A stretch of DNA of 64,000 nt, taken from positions 1,116,001 through 1,180,000 of the forward strand of contig NZ_CP050453.1 of assembly GCF_014171575.1 (NCBI RefSeq), given 5' to 3'. A program made the translations under genes and the position numbers. The DNA comes from Microbacterium sp. Se63.02b. GTDB taxonomy: Bacteria > Actinomycetota > Actinomycetes > Actinomycetales > Microbacteriaceae. The notes below the pieces were generated by a model that was not told the DNA's origin, did no database searches, and worked only from the letters and a program-made list of their open reading frames with translations. Shown here piece after piece: positions 36,892 to 46,570 of this stretch (position 1 is its first letter; each line of letters starts with the position of its first letter).

Positions 36892-39800
36892 ATGCCCCGC
36901 CTGCAATCCGCAGCGGCGGTCGTGGCGGTGTGCGCTCTCAGCGCTGCCGCCCTGCTCGCCACACCCGCCGTCGCGATCGGCGCCGAATCCGGGTCCGCCC
37001 CGCCGCACTTCCGACGGAGCCGAGCCTCGTGCTCAACGAGATCGTCTACGACGACGCCGCGACGGGCCTGGCCGATCAGGTCGAGATCTACAACGCCGGC
37101 ACCGACACGGTCGACCTGACCGGGTGGACGATCGCCGACGAGAAGCGCGACAGCTTCGGTGCGGCGCCGGAGGGGACCTCTCTCGCTCCGGGTGAGTTCC
37201 TGGTGCTCGTGAAGGACGTCGACTTCGACTTCGGACTCGGCAAGGGCGACGAGGTCGTGCTGTTCGATCCGACCAGCACCGAGGTCGACTCCTACGCCTA
37301 CGAGAACACCGCACCGCTGTCGGTGTGGGCGCGGTGTCCCGATGGGACGGGAGAGTGGGCGCCTGCGACGGCGGCGACCCCGGGTGCGGCCAACGACTGC
37401 AGCGTGACGCCGGTCGACGGCTCGATCCGCATCAACGAGGTCGACTCGCAGCCTGCGGACTGGGTCGAGTTCTTCAACCCGGGCACCGAGGCCCTCGACA
37501 TCTCGGGGTACGAGATCCGCGACAACTCCGATGACCACCGCTGGCAGTTCCTCCCCGGCACGCAGATCGCGGCAGGCGGGTTCCTGGTCGTCGAAGAGGG
37601 CACGATCGGCCTCGTCGGAGGTGTCGAGACCGCCTTCCGCGACCCGATCGGCATCGGCAGCGCCGACCGCATCCGCCTCTTCGACGCCACGGGCGCCCAG
37701 ATCGACGACACCCTCCCCGTGGCAGGGGCACGCGGCGATCGACGGCGACTTCGCCGCGGCCACGTTCGCCCGCTGCCCCGACGGGATCGGCTCCTTCGTG
37801 CTCGCGCACCCGACGCCCGGCGCTGCGAACTCGTGCGTCATGCCCGACGTCGTGATCAACGAGATCGAGTCGAACGGCGACGCCACCGACTGGGTCGAGG
37901 TCGTCAACACCGGAACGACGGCGGTCGACCTCTCGGGCTGGACCGTCATGGACAGCGATCCGACCGGTCACGCGGCCGAGACCACGCCGCTTCCCGCTGG
38001 TACGGTGCTCCAGCCCGGCGGGTACTTCGTCTTCGACCAGCCGGCGAACTTCATCTTCGGTCTCGGCAACGGCGACACCGTGACGATCCGGGATGCGAAC
38101 GGCAACACCGTCGACGAGCACGTGTATGCGGCACACGCCGACGGCGTCCTGGCGCGTTGCGCCGACGGCACAGGCGACTTCGTCGATGTGGCCGTCTCAA
38201 CGAAGGGGCTCCGCAACGCCTGCGGCAACCCCGTGCGCATCAACGAGGTCGAGTCCGACGGCGGATCGCCCGACGACTGGATCGAGCTCGTGAACCCGAC
38301 CGACACCGCGCTCGACGTCTCGGGCGTCGTGGTGAAGGACGACGATGACGCGCACGCCTACGCCATCCCGGCCGGCACCTCGATCGCGGCGGGTCAGTAT
38401 CTCGTGATCGAGCGGGAGCAGCTGGGCTTCGGTCTCGGCGGCGGCGACGCGGTGCGTGTGTTCGACGGCGAGCTGCTGGTCGACGAGACCACCTGGGGGC
38501 GGGTCACGCGGCCACCACCTGGGGTCGCTGCCCCGACACCACCGGCGCCTTCGCGGCGACCACCGAATCGACGAAGGGCGCAGCCAACGTCTGCGCGGGC
38601 GAGGTCGCGTTCTCCCCGTGGCCCGGGTCGGCGGAGGTCCGCACGCTCGACGCCGTGCCGACGTTCCTCGAGGACAGCTCGGGCCTGGACGTGCAGGAGA
38701 CGGCTGACGGCGCGTTCCTCTGGGCGGTCGACAACGGCGAGGGCCGCATCTGGAAGCTCGAGGCCCACGCCGACGGCTCGGTCGAGAAGATCGACGGCTG
38801 GGATGCGGGCAAGCGCGTGCGCTTCCAGAAGGATGCTGCCGACCCCGGTGCCGCCGGTCCCGACACGGAGGGCATCACGGTCGACGGAGACGGCTTCGTG
38901 TACGTCGCCTCGGAGCGCGACAACAGCGCGAAGGGTGTGAACCAGAACGTGGTGCTGAAGGTCGATCCCGAAGCGGCTGCGGGTGACCTGGTCGCCCAGC
39001 AGGAGTGGGACCTCACGGCGCTGCTCCCTGCTGTCGGGGCGAACCTCGGCATGGAGGCGGTGCAGTGGGTGCCCGACGCGGCTCTCGCCGGGAAGCTGTT
39101 CGACGACAACACCGGCGCCGCGTACGACCCGGCGGACTACGACGGACACGGCGCCGGGCTGTTCCTCGTCGCGGTCGAGGACAACGGTCACGTCTACGCC
39201 TTCGCGCTCGGCGCCGACGGCACGGCGACACTGGTCTCCGAGGTCGCGCCGGGCCTCGCCGGTGTCATGGCGCTCGACTACGACACGGTGCGGAACACCC
39301 TGTGGGCCGTGTGCGATGACGGGTGCAACGGCCGGTCGGCGGAGATCACGCTGAACGGAACGGCCCAGCCCGGGATCGCCCACTACGAGCGCCCGGCAGG
39401 CATGCCCGACATCAACAACGAGGGCTTCGCGACGGCACCGGCCTCGCTGTCGGTCGACGGTCAGCGTCCGGTGTGGTGGTTCGCGGACGGCTTCGCCTCG
39501 GAGTCGCTGCGCACGGGTACGCTCCCCGGCGTCGGGAAGAGAACCCCGGCGGGGAGAACCCCGGCGGAGAGAACCCCGGCGGAGAGAACCCGCCGCTGTC
39601 CGGGACGGAGCTGGTCGACGGCAACCGCAACGGCGTGACGGTCGACCCCTCCGTCGCGGCCCGTGGACAGAGCGTCACGGTGACGGCCGGTGAGGAGTCG
39701 GCGGGTGCGGAGGCCGCGGCCTGGATGTACTCCGACCCCGTCCGACTCGCGACCGGGACGCTCTCGGCTGCGGGCGCCCTCACCGTCACGGTCCCTGCCG

Positions 39801-40002
39801 ATGCACCGCTCGGCGCGCACCGGATCGCGGTCTTCGCCGCCGACGGCGCTCTCCTCGGCTGGGCCGACATCCGCATCGTCGCCGGTGGGGGCGGGCTCGC
39901 GGCGACCGGAGCCGAACTCCCGGTCGCCGCGGCCGCGCTCGCGATGGCGCTCCTCGCCGCCGGGACGCTCGTGCTGATCCGCCGCAGGCGCGCGCGGCCT
40001 GA
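36892..40002 (+). CDS. Cell-wall-anchored multi-lamin-tail surface protein with phytase/esterase-like domain and LAATG sorting signal (frameshifted)
   Basis: AGGAG precedes the ATG. A signal peptide (about residues 1-30) is followed by four lamin-tail (LTD) modules recognisable by repeated INEVDSQPADWVEFFNPGT-, INEIESNGDATDWVEVVNTG- and INEVESDGGSPDDWIELVNP-like segments. Next comes an esterase-like/phytase-type propeller domain (SSGLDVQETADGAFLWAVDN, NEGFATAPASLS), a GGENP repeat linker, an Ig-like domain and a sorting signal: LAATG (near 39896), a hydrophobic helix, then RRRRAR. LAxTG is the class E sortase substrate motif. Frame changes near 37000, 37717, 38500, 39535 and 39990 must be repaired to read through; corrected length is about 1036 aa. 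The natural stop is taken as the TGA at 40000-40002. Confidence 0.78.
39541..39591 (+). repeat. 15-bp tandem repeat encoding GGENP linker
   Basis: Three full copies and a partial fourth of GAACCCCGGCGGAGA encode a Gly-Gly-Glu-Asn-Pro spacer before the wall-anchoring region. A frame change just upstream (near 39535) may be a repeat-associated assembly error. Confidence 0.8.
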
Positions 40003-40006
40003 GCGC

Positions 40007-40043
40007 CGAGGTGGGGGCGCGGTCCGTCCGCGCCCCCACCTCG
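40007..40043 (+). terminator. Strong hairpin terminator after the surface-protein gene
   Basis: Perfect 16-bp stem (CGAGGTGGGGGCGCGG / CCGCGCCCCCACCTCG) with a 5-nt loop, starting 5 nt after the TGA at 40002. Confidence 0.85.
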
Positions 40044-40082
40044 TCGTTCCGAGACCCGTGCCCCGGTGTCGGTGCCGCCGCC

Positions 40083-40088
40083 TAGACT
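40083..40088 (+). promoter_or_regulatory. TAGACT -10 box for pcrA
   Basis: TAGACT lies 9 nt before the pcrA ATG at 40098. The gap contains AAGG, so a very short leader with a weak ribosome site is possible. Confidence 0.45.
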
Positions 40089-40097
40089 CATAAGGCC

Positions 40098-42567
40098 ATG
40101 ACCGAAGCCCCCCTCATCGTCCCCGGATCCGTCGGCCCCTCGTCTGCGGGAGCCCCGGCGCAAGACGACCTCCTCGCCGGACTCAACCCGCAGCAGCTCG
40201 AGGCCGTCACCTATCGCGGCCCCGCACTGCTGATCGTCGCGGGAGCAGGGTCGGGCAAGACCAGCGTGCTCACCCGCCGCATCGCCTCCCTGCTGCGCAG
40301 CCGCGAGGCGTGGCCGAGCCAGATCCTCGCGATCACCTTCACGAACAAGGCGGCCGGCGAGATGCGCGAGCGTGTCGAGGGGCTCATCGGCGACGCCGCT
40401 CGCGGCATGTGGATCTCGACGTTCCACTCGGCCTGCGTGCGCATCCTGCGGCGCGAGGCGCAGCAGTTCGGCTTCACGAAGAATTTCACGATCTACGACT
40501 CCGGCGATTCCAGGGCACTGATCAAGCGTCTGGTGAAGGAGCACGACGCCGACGCCTACGGTCTCACTCCCGCCGCGGTGCAGGGGCGCATCTCCAAGCT
40601 CAAGAACGAACTGTCCGACGCCGAGGCGTATGCGCGTCAGGCCAACATGAGCGACCCCGCCGAGCGCGTGTTCGTCGAGGTCTTCGCCGACTACCAGCGA
40701 CAGCTGCAGAAGGCCAACGCCTTCGACTTCGACGACCTCATCGGCCAGACGGTGTACCTGTTCCGTGCCTTCCCTCAGGTCGCCGACACCTATCGCCGGC
40801 GGTTCCGACACATCCTGGTCGACGAGTACCAGGATACGAATCATGCGCAGTACGCCCTGATCCACGAGCTGACGCGACCCGTGTCGGGTGCGGGGTCCGC
40901 GCCCGACCCGTATGCCTCGAACGGCATGATGATCTTCGAGCCCGACCCGGAACCCGCCGGCGCGGGCGAGCCGGGGGCGTCGCTCACCGTGGTCGGCGAC
41001 TCCGACCAGTCGATCTACGCCTTCCGTGGAGCCGACATCCGCAACATCAGCGAGTTCGAGCGCGACTTCCCCGGCGCCAAGGTCGTGCTGCTCGAGCAGA
41101 ACTACCGTTCGACGCAGAACATCCTGTCGGCGGCGAACGCGGTCATCGGCAACAACTTCGATCGCAAGGACAAGAAGCTCTGGAGCGACAAGGGCGACGG
41201 TGATGCCATCATCGGCTTCACCGGCTACTCGCAGCACGATGAGGCGCAGTTCGTCGCCGATGAGGTCGAGGCGCTCCGCCGCGCGGGGATGCCCTACTCC
41301 GAGATGGCGGTGTTCTACCGCACCAACTCGCAGTCGCGCGCACTCGAGGAGATCTTCATCCGCTCCGCCGTGCCGTACAAGATCATGGGCGGCACGAAGT
41401 TCTACGAGCGGGCCGAGATCAAGGACGCGCTGGCATATCTCGTGGCGGTGGCCAACCCCGCAGATGAGATGTCGGTGCGACGGATCCTCAACAAGCCGCG
41501 TCGTGGCATCGGCGACGTGACCGAGACCGCGATCGCGCGGTTCGCCGAGGAGCACGGCATCTCGTTCCGCGACGCGCTCTCGATGCCAGGGCAGCTCGGC
41601 GTAGGGCCGAAGATCCAGGCGGCCATCGCCCAGCTCGACGCCGTGCTGACCGAGGCGACCGCGATCATGCTCCCGCCGTCCGGCGAGGTGCCGCCATCGA
41701 CGTCGGTGGCCGACGGGCTGAGCCTGCTTCTGGCGAAGAGCGGCTACCTCGACGCGCTGCGCGCCCAGCCGCGACCCGCAGGACGAGGCGCGCGTCGAGA
41801 ACCTCGACGAGTTCGTGGCGGTCACCCGTGACTTCGCCCGCAACAACCCGGAGGGCACGATCACCGACTTCCTCACCGAGGTCGCTCTGGTATCCGACGC
41901 CGATGATCTCGACGACGAATCCGGATCCGTCTCCCTCATGACGATGCACACGGCGAAGGGCCTCGAGTACGACGCCGTGTTCGTCACCGGTGTCGAAGAA
42001 GACCTCATCCCGCACCGCATCTCTGCGGGAGAGCCCGGTGGCCCGCAGGAGGAGCGCCGGCTGTTCTACGTGGGCATCACGCGAGCACGCAAGCGGCTGC
42101 ATCTGTCTCTCGCGATGACCCGGGCGCAGTTCGGCGAGGTGACCGTGGCGATGCCGAGCCGCTTCCTCCAGGAGATCCCGGCAGGACTCATCGACTGGCG
42201 GCAGTCGCCGGGCGACGTGAACTCGCGCGGCGGCATGCAGTCGCGTGCCTTGAACGCGCGTCGTCAGGGCGGCTTCGGCGGATCCGCGTCGAACGACAGA
42301 TTCGCGGTCAAGGCGCTCCCCGGGCGCGACTCCCTGAAGCCGCTGTCGACCGCGATGGACAAGTTCCCCAACAGGGTCACGGCCAAGATGCGTGACAACG
42401 GCGACCTCGAGCTCGCCGCGGGCGACCGCATCCGTCACGTCGACTTCGGTGAGGGCCGCGTGGATGCCGTGACCGGGGAGGGCGCCAAACGGATCGCGCA
42501 CGTCCGGTTCGACTCTGCGGGGCAGAAGAAGCTGCTCATCAAGGTCGCTCCGATCGAGAAGATCTAG
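40098..42567 (+). CDS. pcrA: ATP-dependent DNA helicase PcrA/UvrD (frameshifted)
   Basis: Superfamily 1A helicase: Q-motif LNPQQLEAV, Walker A AGAGSGKTSVLT, motif II VDEYQDTNHAQY, motif III GDSDQSIYAFRGAD, motif IV QNYRST, motif V MTMHTAKGLEYDAVFVTG and motif VI VGITRARKRLHL. The C-terminal end is the RNA-polymerase-binding Tudor region (GDRIRHVDFGEGRVDAV). One extra C near 41775 breaks the frame between LRAQ and DPQDEARVENLDEF; corrected length is about 823 aa. It acts in nucleotide excision repair and replication-conflict clearance. Confidence 0.93.
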
Positions 42568-42628
42568 CATCGACCGCGGCCCGGTTCGCGCGCGGCGCAA
42601 TCGCGCAGAACCGGGGTGGGATGCCGGT

Positions 42629-42641
42629 TAGGCTGGCTCAT
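42629..42641 (+). promoter_or_regulatory. TAGGCT-N7-ATG promoter of the SseB-family gene
   Basis: TAGGCT at 42629-42634 lies 7 nt before the ATG at 42642, with no Shine-Dalgarno; consistent with leaderless transcription. Confidence 0.5.
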
Positions 42642-43796
42642 ATGGCCCTCTTCTCCCGCCGCAAGAAGTCCGGTGACGATGCCGTCGCCCCCACCGCCGA
42701 TGCCCCGCAGGAAGCTGGCGAGGCTCCCGCCGTCGATGCGGGTGCCACCACCACGCAGCCGGATGTCGAGGCGCCCTCGATCGGCATCTCGGTGCAGGCG
42801 TTCCGCGGTGTCGGCGCGGAGGCGGGGCCCGAAGTCGCGCTGCCCGACGCCGATGCGAAGCCCGCGGAGGCTCCCGCACCGCGTCAGACGACATCGGTTC
42901 CTGCCGCCCAGACGACACAGCGCCCTGCCGCCCCGCCGGCGGCTCCTCAGGAGCGACGCCTCCCCCTCGCTGCGGCTCTGCCGCCCGAGCAGACCGAGAC
43001 CGTCGCGGGCATGAAGGACAACGTCCTGCTGCGCGAGGCGCTGACCGAGATCGAAGCGGGCGCGACCAACGACCAGCTCCTCGGTGTGATGCGCCAGGCG
43101 CTGCAAGGTCACCTGTACATCCGCGTGAACGGCGATGCCCGCGCGCAGATCAGCGAGGGCAAGCCGCTCTCTGTCGCGGTGGTGCGCGACAACGACGACC
43201 GTCAGTTCATGCTGGCCTTCAGCTCGGCACGCGCTGTGCGTGACTCCGTACAGCTCGAGGCAGACCCTGCGGCGACCTCGGCGGTGGCGCAGCCGGTGAC
43301 CTCCGTACTGCAGCAGGTCGTGTCGGGCGACTTCGCCGGACTGATCGTCGACAATGCCTCCGCCCCGCATCGCGTCGTCTTCCCGACCGAGCTGCTGCAG
43401 AAGACGCTCGAACAGGCCGATGTCGACATGGCGGTCAAGACGATCCTCGCCGCGCCGCGAGAGCAGGACTCCGCGGTGAAGGTCGGCGAGGCACTGGCGA
43501 CGAAGCGGATGTGGGTGGCCGTGAACGACGGCACCGGCTCAGGGCAGGTCGGCATCGCCGAGGCGCAGACCGCGGACGGTCGGCGGTACCTGCAGCTCTT
43601 CTCGCATCCGCTCGAGGTCATCGCTCTCGGCCGGGGCGACCGTCCGCTTCCGTTCGAGCCGGAGCAGCTGGCCAAGGTCCTCACGAGCCACGCCGAGATG
43701 GCGGGTGTGATCGTCGACTCCGCGGGGCCGTCACTCGTCGTCGAACGGGAGGCACTCGCCCCCGTCCTCGTGCTCGCGGTCGACCTGGACGATTGA
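42642..43796 (+). CDS. SseB family protein
   Basis: 384 aa from the ATG at 42642 (MALFSRRKKSGDD). The first about 110 residues are Ala/Pro-rich and disordered. Two related domains follow (about 125-240 with NVLLREALTEIEAGATNDQLLGVMRQAL, and about 250-384 with GRRYLQLFSHPLEVIALG), matching the SseB N-terminal domain. The function in actinobacteria is unknown. Confidence 0.8.
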   Translation: MALFSRRKKSGDDAVAPTADAPQEAGEAPAVDAGATTTQPDVEAPSIGISVQAFRGVGAEAGPEVALPDADAKPAEAPAPRQTTSVPAAQTTQRPAAPPAAPQERRLPLAAALPPEQTETVAGMKDNVLLREALTEIEAGATNDQLLGVMRQALQGHLYIRVNGDARAQISEGKPLSVAVVRDNDDRQFMLAFSSARAVRDSVQLEADPAATSAVAQPVTSVLQQVVSGDFAGLIVDNASAPHRVVFPTELLQKTLEQADVDMAVKTILAAPREQDSAVKVGEALATKRMWVAVNDGTGSGQVGIAEAQTADGRRYLQLFSHPLEVIALGRGDRPLPFEPEQLAKVLTSHAEMAGVIVDSAGPSLVVEREALAPVLVLAVDLDD

Positions 43797-43855
43797 TCCA
43801 CCGTCGCCTCGCTGTGGTCGCGCCACGCGGGGTTCCGTCTGTCGGGGCATCGCTC

Positions 43856-43867
43856 TAGGGTCGGAGC
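43856..43867 (+). promoter_or_regulatory. TAGGGT-N6-ATG promoter of the LigD-polymerase gene
   Basis: TAGGGT at 43856-43861, 6 nt (CGGAGC), then ATG at 43868. Fits the leaderless pattern. Confidence 0.5.
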
Positions 43868-44938
43868 ATGGCCTCAGAACGCGTGACACTGACCGTCGCC
43901 GACTCCGACGGGGAGCGCGAGGTGACGCTCTCGAGCCCCAACCGCGTGGTGTGGCCGGATCTCGGGATCACGAAGGCCGAACTCGCCGAATACGTGCAAC
44001 GCGTCTCCGAGCCGTTCCTCGCGGCCAACGGCAACCGTCCGGTCTCGCTCGAGCGATTCCGCGACGGCGTCGGCGCGTCCGGCGGCCCGCGAGCGGAGGG
44101 CTTCTTCTCGAAGAACCCGCCCAAAGGCACCCCGGACTTCGTCGACGCGGTCACCGTCACCTACAACAGCGGGCGCCAGCATCCGCAGATCGTCCTGAAC
44201 CGCACGAGTGCGATCGTCTGGGCGGTGCAGATGAACACGATCGTGTTCCACCCGTGGGCATCGCTCGCCACCGACGCCGACAACCCCGTCGAGCTGCGCA
44301 TCGATCTCGACCCGCAGCCGGGGACGGATTTCGCGGATGCTGTCGTCGCCGCGCACACGCTGCGCGAGGTGCTGCGCGAGGCGGGTCTGGAGGCGTTCGC
44401 CAAGACGAGCGGCAATCGCGGGCTGCACGTCTTCGCGCCCATCGAGCCCACCCACGAGTTCCTCGACGTGCGGCACGCGGTGATCGCCGCGGGACGCGAG
44501 CTGGAGCGGCGGATGCCGGAGCAGGTCACGACGAACTGGTGGAAGGAGGAGCGCGGGGAGCGGATCTTCGTCGACTTCAACCAGGCCAACCGCGACCGCA
44601 CCATGGCCGGTGCCTACAGTCCACGGGCGTTGCCCGGCGCGACGGTGTCGACACCCGTCTCGTGGGACGAGCTCGACGGACTGGACCCCCGCGCGTTCAC
44701 GGTGCGGAGCATCCCGAAGAGACTCGAAGACGTGGGCGATCCGTGGGCCGACATGCAGGCGTCACCCGGTCGCATCGACACCCTGCTGGAGTGGTGGACC
44801 CGTGACACCGAGAACGGTCTGGGCGAACTGCCGTTCCCCCCGGAGTTCCCGAAGATGCCGGGCGAGCCTCCGCGCGTGCAGCCGAGCAAGAAGGTCGCGG
44901 CGAACTGGGACGAAGACGGCACTCCCGCCGACAAGTGA
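43868..44938 (+). CDS. LigD-type DNA polymerase/primase (NHEJ polymerase domain)
   Basis: 356 aa, intact. Archaeo-eukaryotic-primase fold of LigD PolDom: LSSPNRVVWPDLGITKAELAEYV, GFFSKNPPKGTP, catalytic DxD in RIDLDPQPG, KTSGNRGLHVFAPI, IFVDFNQANRDRTMAGAYSPRA. It would add or fill in nucleotides at DNA ends in non-homologous end joining. The ATP-dependent ligase lies convergently at 45482-46524; Ku is not in the window. Confidence 0.92.
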   Translation: MASERVTLTVADSDGEREVTLSSPNRVVWPDLGITKAELAEYVQRVSEPFLAANGNRPVSLERFRDGVGASGGPRAEGFFSKNPPKGTPDFVDAVTVTYNSGRQHPQIVLNRTSAIVWAVQMNTIVFHPWASLATDADNPVELRIDLDPQPGTDFADAVVAAHTLREVLREAGLEAFAKTSGNRGLHVFAPIEPTHEFLDVRHAVIAAGRELERRMPEQVTTNWWKEERGERIFVDFNQANRDRTMAGAYSPRALPGATVSTPVSWDELDGLDPRAFTVRSIPKRLEDVGDPWADMQASPGRIDTLLEWWTRDTENGLGELPFPPEFPKMPGEPPRVQPSKKVAANWDEDGTPADK

Positions 44939-44954
44939 CTCTGGCGGTTCGGTC

Positions 44955-44976
44955 TTTTTCGTATTACATTAATTTC
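44955..44976 (+). promoter_or_regulatory. AT-rich promoter/operator region of the RHH toxin-antitoxin-like pair
   Basis: An unusually A+T-rich stretch for this genome (TTTTTCGTATTACATTAATTT) lies immediately before the ATG at 44977, with small dyad ATTA-cat-TAAT. It probably holds the -10 and the autoregulatory site. Confidence 0.45.
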
Positions 44977-45240
44977 ATGATCTCGCGCGAAACGATCGAC
45001 GGCAACCCGGTGACCGAGGAGCAGATCGCGGAATGGGCGGCCGAGGCCGAAGCCGGCTACGACGCAGAGACGCTGAAGAAGCGCGGTCGTGGACGACCAG
45101 GGCGGGGGGCAGCGCCGTCGCAGGTCGTCGCACTGCGCCTCACCCTCGATGAGATCGCGGCGCTGGATGCTCGCGCTGAACGTGAGGGGAAGACGCGGTC
45201 TGAGGTGATCCGCGAGGCGCTGGCGGTGGCGGCGGCGTGA
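44977..45240 (+). CDS. Ribbon-helix-helix (CopG-like) antitoxin candidate
   Basis: 87 aa. The C-terminal half shows an RHH domain (VVALRLTLDEIAALDARAEREG then KTRSEVIREAL). The N-terminal half is acidic then strongly basic (KKRGRGRPGRG). The gene overlaps the next by 4 nt (GTGA). Small RHH proteins coupled to a downstream small gene are typical type II antitoxins. Confidence 0.78.
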   Translation: MISRETIDGNPVTEEQIAEWAAEAEAGYDAETLKKRGRGRPGRGAAPSQVVALRLTLDEIAALDARAEREGKTRSEVIREALAVAAA

Positions 45241-45476
45241 AAGTCCATTCCGCGGCACTCAAGCACGGATTCGAGCACGAAGACATCGTCCAGGCGGCCA
45301 CGTGGTCCCTCTGGATCGAAGATCTGGATAGGGACAGTCCCGCGCGTCAGCTCCGGCTGGGGTTCGAAACGCGCGGGCGCTTGTTGGAAACCGTCGTTCT
45401 CACGTTCGACAGCGGCAATGAACTGGTCATCCATGCCATGCCGGCGAGACCGCAGATGATCGCCCTGCTCCCGTGA
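45237..45476 (+). CDS. Small BrnT/RelE-like toxin candidate
   Basis: 79 aa, GTG start overlapping the antitoxin. The N-terminus VHSAALKHGFEHEDIVQAA is reminiscent of BrnT-type toxins, and LGFETRGRLLETVVLTFDSG, VIHAMPAR fits a compact RelE-like barrel. I cannot place it in a named family with certainty; the toxin role is inferred from its partner. Confidence 0.65.
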   Translation: MKVHSAALKHGFEHEDIVQAATWSLWIEDLDRDSPARQLRLGFETRGRLLETVVLTFDSGNELVIHAMPARPQMIALLP

Positions 45477-45481
45477 CCCGC

Positions 45482-46524
45482 TCAGCTCAGGACGTCGGCC
45501 AGGTCGTACCCCGCGACGGTGTCGAGCTGATCGTAGGTGCATGAGCGGGCGTCGCGATCGGGGCGCCAGCGCTCGAACTGCACGGTGTGTCGGAAGCGCG
45601 CGCCCTCGAGCTGGTCGTACCTGACCTCGAGGACCCGCTCGGGGCGCAACCGCACGAACGAGACATCCTTCGCACCGCTGAAACGCGAGCGCTCGCCCTC
45701 CGCGGTCACGGCGTCGCCCGCTTCGTCGCGCTCGACCAGGGGTGCGAGCTCGTCGACGAGCTCCTGTCGCCGCGCGTCGCTCCACGCCGCGACCCCGCCG
45801 ACCTGCCGCAGCACGCCGTCGTCGCCGTAGAGGCCGACCAGGAGGGAGCCGACGCCGGAACCCGACTTGTGGATGCGGTAGCCGAGTGCGACCACATCGG
45901 CGGTGCGGGCGTGCTTGATCTTGAACAGGGTGCGCTTGCCAGGGGCATACGGCTGGTCGAGGGGCTTCGCGACGACGCCGTCGAGCCCCGCGCCCTCGAA
46001 CTCCTCGAGCCAGCGCACAGCGGAATCGCGATCGCGCGTCGTCCGGGTGATGTGCAGGGGTGTTCGACGGCCTCCATCACCGTCTCGAGCCGCGCCCTCC
46101 GCGTCTCGAACGACTGCGTGAGGAGGTCGTCGTCCCCGTAGGCGAGCAGATCGAAGGCGATGAACATGGCCGGTGTCTCGACGGCGAGCTTCGCGACGCG
46201 CGAGGCCGCGGGGTGGATGCGCTGGCTCAGCGCTTCCCAGTCCAGGCGCTGGGACCCTCGGGGACCGGTGGCGACGACGATCTCCCCGTCGAGCAGACAC
46301 GGCCCCGGCAGCAGCTCGGGGATGGCGTCGACCAGCTCGGGGAAGTACCGGGTCAGGGGCTTCGCTCCTCGCGAGCCGATCTCCACGGTCTCACCGTCCC
46401 AGGCGATGAGGCCGCGGAAACCGTCCCACTTCGGTTCGTACACGAGTCCGCCGGGGGTCTTGTCCGGGTCGGGGACGGTCCGGACCGCTTTCGCCAGCAT
46501 CGGTGCGGGGATCTCGTAGCGCAT
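45482..46524 (-). CDS. ATP-dependent DNA ligase, LigD ligase-domain type (frameshifted)
   Basis: Starts MRYEIPAPMLAKAVRTVPDP at 46524. The adenylation lysine lies in YEPKWDGFRG; LDGEIVV and DGVVAKPLDQPYAPGKRTLFKIKH are the other nucleotidyltransferase motifs, followed by an OB-fold (SLLVGLYGDDGVLRQVG). One missing base near the GGGG at 46062 splits the frame; corrected length is about 347 aa. It probably seals ends prepared by the LigD-type polymerase. It follows the FAD oxidoreductase by 46 nt on the same strand. Confidence 0.87.
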
Positions 46525-46570
46525 GGTCCCATCCTGGACGCCGAGGACGCCGCGACGGAAGGGGTTGCGC

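Noticed and set aside
39541..39591. Short regular repeat considered as a CRISPR array
   Set aside because: Units are contiguous 15-mers with no spacers and encode a GGENP linker.
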